A DNA stretch of 64,000 nt. Source: DATFHX01 sp035247945 (GTDB taxonomy: Bacteria; Patescibacteriota; Saccharimonadia; Saccharimonadales; Saccharimonadaceae). Both the position numbers and the translations under genes were made by a program. Below the pieces are notes generated by a model. It saw only the letters and a program-made list of their open reading frames with translations. It was not told where the DNA came from and ran no database searches. Location: NCBI GenBank assembly GCA_035247945.1, contig DATFHX010000019.1, positions 1 through 64,000 on the forward strand, in the 5' to 3' direction. This document shows, piece by piece, positions 59,971 through 64,000 of the stretch (position 1 is the stretch's first letter; each line of letters begins with the position of its first letter).

Positions 59971-62106
59971 TTACAGTAATCGTTCGGCAAGATTGCGGCG
60001 GCGAATGGTAAGGATTACGGCGCTCATCGTCAGGATGATTGACGCGATTCCACCGATGAGCAGTGCATCACTACCTGTCGATGCGAGTCCACCATTCCAA
60101 GGGTCACCAGTTGTCGTATCTGTTGTACTACCACCCGTATTCGTCGTAGGAGCACTTTGGCTGACGAGCGTGACCTTAACATTTGCAGCATCACACACGG
60201 TTGGATCTGCGTTAGCGCAGGTAACATATCCGAGGCTGTAGGTACCCGCTGCAGTGCTCGCTGCAACCGTCACATCACCTGAGCCTTGGATCGTAATGCC
60301 TGGTTCAAGCGATTCCGATGTAAGCGTAACTGCTCCGGCTGACATAGGTTGACCATTTATGGTATCGTTTTCGAAGACGTTCCCCGCGGTGCCTCCCCCA
60401 ACATTCATCTGGTACACATCATCATTCGCGGAGACAGTCGTTATCTGTGAGTTACCCGTACCACGTAAGATAAGTGTTATATCTGCGTTGGCACAATTTG
60501 TTGGAAGTGAATTCTGACAAAGATTGTAGTGGAGCGCGTAGGTCATTCCACCGGGGGTTGTTGCAGGAATGACAAGGTTACCATTTGCGTCGACACTTGC
60601 CCCAGTTATACCACCGTTATTCGTAATTGTAGCCGTGTACTTCGTTGGGTCGATTGGTTGACCATTTGCTGAGTCATTAATGATGATACTTCCTAGGTTT
60701 GTGTCACCTTCGTCTGCGATAAAGTTATCGTTATTTGCAACAAGTGTTACAGGTGGAACGCTTGTCACAGTTACCGTGACTGTTGCAGGATCACAGTGCC
60801 CTGGAACTGCTACCTCACAGATCTGATACGGCACAGTATAGGTACCGGGAGCAAGCGTTGAAGGAACTGTAATGTCTCCATTAGGGGCGATCGTAATCCC
60901 TGTTGAACTTGGGTCTTGGTAGGATAACGTCACTGTGCTCGTTGTTGCTGGTGCATTATTCTGCGTGTCATTAGTAAGCGCATTACCGACAACACCCCCC
61001 GCTCCCTGTACAGTACTAAATGAATCGTCATTGGCATTAAGTTCCGTTGGAGGGGTGTAGCATTGAAGTCCTCCGACAGTACCATCCATGGTCGCATCCG
61101 CTTGGAGTGGCATAAGGTCAAGCCCAAGGATTTCGATGTCAGGAAGTAATGGAACCGGCTGGAAGACGCGGACTGACAGTACAGAGACAGACCCACTTGC
61201 GTGTGATCCATCTGCAGCCTGGGTAATCGTTGGATTGTTAAGTGTAACAGTTATTTGTGGTGTCAGGCCGGCAAGTCCGAGTCCTACGGTATTTACTGTA
61301 ATTGACTGACCAAGACTGAGTGGCTGCCCTGCAACCGTCACGGTTGGTGCGGTATAGGTTGCGGAAGCTCCGCCAGGCAGTCCCGATGCCTGTGCAGTTA
61401 TTGTAGGTGTACCACCCACCGTTATAGGCACGCCGGCTATCGTTAGAGAGTTAACTGATGCGGATGCTGTCGACACGAGTTTGCGCTCGTCGTTCGCCCC
61501 ACCCGTCGGAAGCAGCGCTGTCTTTGAATCTGTTGCTAAAAGCTGTGCATTAATAAGACTGATAACGCCTAGATTAGCAACACTAAGGTTTGTCGCACTC
61601 GTTGCACTACGTGAAAGCGTGTTCGCAACACAGGCAGTATCGCTCGTCCAGTTAGCCTCTGAATTCACTGTCATAGCGTTCATTGCAAGAAGTGGGTTTG
61701 CCCCTAGTGACGCTAACGAATTGTTATCTGCGGTGCCCGGAGGCGCAACACTATGTGCACCAAGAAGGAGCGGGCTGATATCGAGGCCAATTACAGAACC
61801 CCCTAGGTTATGTGCATCCGCTACTGTTCGTGGAGACGACGCTGTATTTGCAGACGTTGCAGCTGGTTCTACCTTTAGGCCCGCCACATTAAAGGTAGCA
61901 ATCTGCAGCGTATGAATATCAAGCAGTGTCGCATTGCTGCTTCCGCTATACGCTACCGGCGGCAGCGCAGCCAGCGCCTGCTGTGTCGCATACCCCGATC
62001 CAGCAAGCACAAGTCCTGCAACCGTTCCCGCTGTCATGAATCGTAGTGCCTTTTTGTAGGTACCACGAAAAGCCACTAATAATCCTCGCACATTTGTTCC
62101 TCGCAT
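59971..62106 (-). CDS. Surface protein with Ig-like repeats and LASTG tail
   Basis: 711 residues from the ATG at 62106, with AAGGAG 4-5 nt upstream. Signal peptide (about residues 1-39, ending ALA-A). An N-terminal domain of about 330 residues resembles choice-of-anchor G proteins of actinobacteria. Three Ig-like repeats of about 95 residues follow, each with an N-D-x-F/Y start and a later N-D-T/S. The C-terminus is LASTG, a hydrophobic helix, and RRRNLAERLL. It is probably anchored to the cell wall. The leader has a terminator-like hairpin (62128). Confidence 0.83.
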   Translation of the reverse strand: MRGTNVRGLLVAFRGTYKKALRFMTAGTVAGLVLAGSGYATQQALAALPPVAYSGSSNATLLDIHTLQIATFNVAGLKVEPAATSANTASSPRTVADAHNLGGSVIGLDISPLLLGAHSVAPPGTADNNSLASLGANPLLAMNAMTVNSEANWTSDTACVANTLSRSATSATNLSVANLGVISLINAQLLATDSKTALLPTGGANDERKLVSTASASVNSLTIAGVPITVGGTPTITAQASGLPGGASATYTAPTVTVAGQPLSLGQSITVNTVGLGLAGLTPQITVTLNNPTITQAADGSHASGSVSVLSVRVFQPVPLLPDIEILGLDLMPLQADATMDGTVGGLQCYTPPTELNANDDSFSTVQGAGGVVGNALTNDTQNNAPATTSTVTLSYQDPSSTGITIAPNGDITVPSTLAPGTYTVPYQICEVAVPGHCDPATVTVTVTSVPPVTLVANNDNFIADEGDTNLGSIIINDSANGQPIDPTKYTATITNNGGITGASVDANGNLVIPATTPGGMTYALHYNLCQNSLPTNCANADITLILRGTGNSQITTVSANDDVYQMNVGGGTAGNVFENDTINGQPMSAGAVTLTSESLEPGITIQGSGDVTVAASTAAGTYSLGYVTCANADPTVCDAANVKVTLVSQSAPTTNTGGSTTDTTTGDPWNGGLASTGSDALLIGGIASIILTMSAVILTIRRRNLAERLL

Positions 62107-62127
62107 AAAACTCCTTTTTCCTCGCAT

Positions 62128-62159
62128 AAAAAAGAGACCCGAGCTCTCGCTCGGGTCTC
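62128..62159 (-). promoter_or_regulatory. Leader hairpin with U-run before RBS (possible attenuator)
   Basis: Perfect stem GAGACCCGAGC, GAGA loop, then TTTTTT on the minus strand. It lies about 15-20 nt after a TATTAT -10 element and directly before the ribosome-binding site of the surface protein gene. Same design as at 20841. Confidence 0.6.
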
Positions 62160-62359
62160 CAAAAAACCTCTACTTCGATAATAGAACACTCATTGCCTGC
62201 GCGCAACGCCCAATTTCAATGCATTATTTTCTCGCCACCTCAGTAGCTTCTCGAGACTAAAAATAGCAATGGCTTGCTATCTCGTAGAACCACGTCGTTA
62301 AGCTAGCACCTTTACTCTCTGGCGTAATACCCCATAGCCAACTTGCCGCTCTTTACAGA

Positions 62360-62881
62360 TTACTCTGCAATTTGTCTGTTAGTGGCGCGAAGATGCTTTT
62401 TGAAATGTCTCATAATCTCCGGACCAAATAGTGTGCCATCCTCAGCAAGTGCATTGGCTAATACTTCATCCCAACCCCACATCCTTTGCCTCATCTTCCT
62501 ACTCCACGACCGACGATTAAAAGAGCTTACGTACATCATTCCAATACCTTCAACATTCCCAATCGCTGCCGGGCCGATACTTCCAATATCAGACCAATAA
62601 ATGTGCTTATGAAAAACACCTAGGAACGTTACGTGTACGCCAGCCGTATCAATTTGGTAGTAGACGAGTCTCGGTATGGAAAACAGAAGAGAGAAAATTA
62701 TTAAAGCGGGAAAAGCGAGTGATCCATAAAGCATTACAGTCCTAACTGTTTCGTTTCGCAGCCCCGAGGCATATAGAACAGTCGTAACAAACATGAGGAG
62801 TATAGGGAGCAGCGTTGATAGTTGTTTTAATGTATCTTTGGAATTCAGATAGTACTTTGGGGAGGAAGATTTAACGGCCAT
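62360..62881 (-). CDS. Two-TM membrane protein with PH-like domain
   Basis: 173 residues; TATGAT ends 7 nt before the ATG. Two hydrophobic segments (about 21-40 and 50-70) are followed by a beta-rich part (YQIDTAGVHVTFLGVFHKHIYWSDIGS) of the kind seen in bacterial PH/DUF304 proteins, then a helical basic tail. The domain guess is weak. Function unknown. Confidence 0.72.
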   Translation of the reverse strand: MAVKSSSPKYYLNSKDTLKQLSTLLPILLMFVTTVLYASGLRNETVRTVMLYGSLAFPALIIFSLLFSIPRLVYYQIDTAGVHVTFLGVFHKHIYWSDIGSIGPAAIGNVEGIGMMYVSSFNRRSWSRKMRQRMWGWDEVLANALAEDGTLFGPEIMRHFKKHLRATNRQIAE

Positions 62882-62953
62882 TTCTTATATCATAACAGAG
62901 TGCGCGATCTCCGAAGAGAGTCCACGATACTATGTATACAACCCTAGCATAGA

Positions 62954-62988
62954 AAAAATCCTTAGCTAAGTTAACTAAGGATTTTTTC
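62954..62988. terminator. Terminator of tRNA-Asn
   Basis: AAAAAATCCTTAG and CTAAGGATTTTTT arms around a nine-base loop. It lies just after the tRNA 3' end on the minus strand. Confidence 0.9.
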
Positions 62989-62990
62989 AT

Positions 62991-63064
62991 GGCTCCGGCA
63001 GCTGGGCTCGAACCAGCGACCTAATCGTTAACAGCGATCCGCTCTACCACTGAGCTATGCCGGA
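62991..63064 (-). tRNA. tRNA-Asn(GUU)
   Basis: Acceptor TCCGGCA/TGCCGGA, D arm GCTC/GAGC, anticodon loop CTGTTAA (GUU), T stem GCTGG/CCAGC, encoded CCA. Confidence 0.95.
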
Positions 63065-63113
63065 ATACTGGGAGTATTATACACGTTTCTAGCGATTCCC
63101 GTCAAGGGGTACT

Positions 63114-63137
63114 GCTCGGCCGGTTTGCCGGCCGAGC
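63114..63137 (-). terminator. Hairpin after C39-like gene
   Basis: Perfect 10-bp stem GCTCGGCCGG with TTTG loop, 8 nt after the stop codon. There is no T-run. Confidence 0.6.
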
Positions 63138-63145
63138 GTCTCACA

Positions 63146-63823
63146 TCACACCTGGTAGTAGCCGCTCCCGTACGAAGCGACCTTGATCCGCTCAATCGGT
63201 TTACAGACAAGGCTACCATTGGATGGGTCATAGAGGGTACAGTGACGGGAATCTTCTGGAATTGCCAGAAGGGTGTGCACCGTTCCACCTACTGCGAGTT
63301 CTGAACAGAAGACGAAACACCCGTCGAGGAGCATTCGCTTGAAATCGACTTGCGTTGCATATCCTTCCTGAATATCGATCTGTCCCTTGAACTGACGACG
63401 GATTTGTATTTGTATACGCGCCGCCTCAACCAGGTCCGAAAAGAAATACGGAAGATCGAATTCGATCTCCACCTCAGTTCGCCCCATCTGCCTCCAGAAC
63501 GCTTCGACCTTTTTCAAGCCGTCGGGCCCGACGATCTCTTCGGGCCGGATTGGGGACTTCGCTTTCAGGTGAAGTCCATGCTCTAGAAGGAGCCTCATGT
63601 TGCCATACTGCATGTCGGGCTGATATGCACGACGACCGATTCGCCTATCGAGGCTCAGTACTTGATTTCGCTCGATTTTACCGAGCATATAGAGAATCTG
63701 CGCCGTACAGGCTGTTTCGCAGGCCATCGCATCCCACTGCACTAGTGGAAGTGGTGCTCGCATCGCTACACTACCATCCTCTCGTACGCTTTTGAGACAT
63801 TCAGGATTATAGAGGAGTATCAC
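63146..63823 (-). CDS. Papain-like C39-family protein
   Basis: 225 residues from GTG at 63823, overlapping the upstream stop (GTGA). MACETACTAQILYMLG holds the likely catalytic Cys, and HTLLAIPEDSRHCTLYDPSNG holds the His and Asp, spaced as in C39 peptidase or C39-like domains. No signal peptide or membrane helix, and no ABC transporter fused, so it is a free domain. It may cleave a leader peptide or be an inactive binder. GC-rich relative to core genes. Confidence 0.68.
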   Translation of the reverse strand: MILLYNPECLKSVREDGSVAMRAPLPLVQWDAMACETACTAQILYMLGKIERNQVLSLDRRIGRRAYQPDMQYGNMRLLLEHGLHLKAKSPIRPEEIVGPDGLKKVEAFWRQMGRTEVEIEFDLPYFFSDLVEAARIQIQIRRQFKGQIDIQEGYATQVDFKRMLLDGCFVFCSELAVGGTVHTLLAIPEDSRHCTLYDPSNGSLVCKPIERIKVASYGSGYYQV

Positions 63824-64000
63824 GCTTCGGGCAATGCTTGGATGGCTTGCTTCTGCGCTTCGTACTCTTCTTGGTAGCCAAGGATACGCAGCGATTCGAC
63901 AAGTATTTGAAGATCTTCAATTCCCTCTTTAGAGGGGTTATCCTTGTGAGTTTTGATGGTTTTAGACAGCTTTTCCACTAACCAGGTTGGTTTGTCCTCA
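63820..64000 (-). CDS. Partial gene cotranslated with C39-like protein
   Basis: The last 59 codons of a frame open at the window edge. Helical, charged (Glu, Lys), with KLSKTIKTHKDNPSKEGI and a likely C-terminal coiled coil (YQEEYEAQKQAIQALPEA). Its stop overlaps the GTG start of the C39-like gene, so the two are translated together. No family recognised. Confidence 0.6.
   Translation of the reverse strand, partial: EDKPTWLVEKLSKTIKTHKDNPSKEGIEDLQILVESLRILGYQEEYEAQKQAIQALPEA

Noticed and set aside
1..64000. CRISPR array, insertion sequence or prophage
   Set aside because: No regularly spaced repeats, transposase, integrase or phage structural genes were seen.

Overview
The window looks like a chromosome segment of a Candidate Phyla Radiation (Patescibacteria) bacterium, most probably a Candidatus Saccharibacteria (TM7) member. 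This is inferred from gene content and style, not from a search: compact core genes, a standard code with UGA as stop, GC in the mid-40s percent by eye, many small orphan membrane proteins, several very large secreted proteins with Gram-positive-type sorting tails, type IV pilins, and almost no biosynthetic genes.

Layout. 1-12 kb: a Tat unit (tatA, tatC and a twin-arginine protein cut by the window edge), a small anchored protein, lepA-murJ-ftsH, tilS with a tiny membrane protein, two tandem type IV pilins, a Y-family polymerase with a small partner, and three related orphan genes next to a tRNA-Met. 12-20 kb: three surface proteins (beta-helix, LamG/DUF11 and Vgb-like propeller) with L-x-x-T-G tails, the remnant of a fourth tail, and a NUDIX hydrolase. 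20-30 kb: a cyclopropane-fatty-acid synthase and other GC-rich genes, a tiny Cys-rich peptide, an alpha/beta hydrolase, an operon of a six-TM protein, a stand-alone ATP-cone and a flavoprotein without its redox cysteines, initiator tRNA-fMet, a DivIC-like protein and tRNA-Ile2. 30-43 kb: MFS protein, murC-like ligase, trmB-tsaC, mscS, cluster-less mutY divergent from msrA, metallo-hydrolase, YtxH/DUF948/DUF1622-like proteins, aspS, a CNNM/CorC-like protein and a DsbA-like protein. 43-56 kb: two corA, an abrB-MFS operon, an SdrD-like surface protein, a 1287-residue membrane protein and small orphans. 56-64 kb: subtilase, metK behind a SAM-I riboswitch, a frameshifted YdeI-like gene, another surface protein, tRNA-Asn and a C39-like protease.

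How the parts fit. Envelope work dominates: MurJ and MurC for peptidoglycan, DivIC-like and FtsH for division and quality control, Tat export, pilins for contact, and six proteins with LAxTG-like tails that predict a sortase elsewhere. tilS sits in the same window as all three CAU tRNAs. Many core genes have a -10 box 5-9 nt before the start codon, so their mRNAs would be leaderless. A separate group of GC-rich orphan genes mostly has Shine-Dalgarno sites, and each of the ten examined is followed within about 20 nt by a hairpin. These two gene classes are the most striking large-scale pattern here. All transmembrane counts, GC impressions and family names come from reading the sequence by eye.
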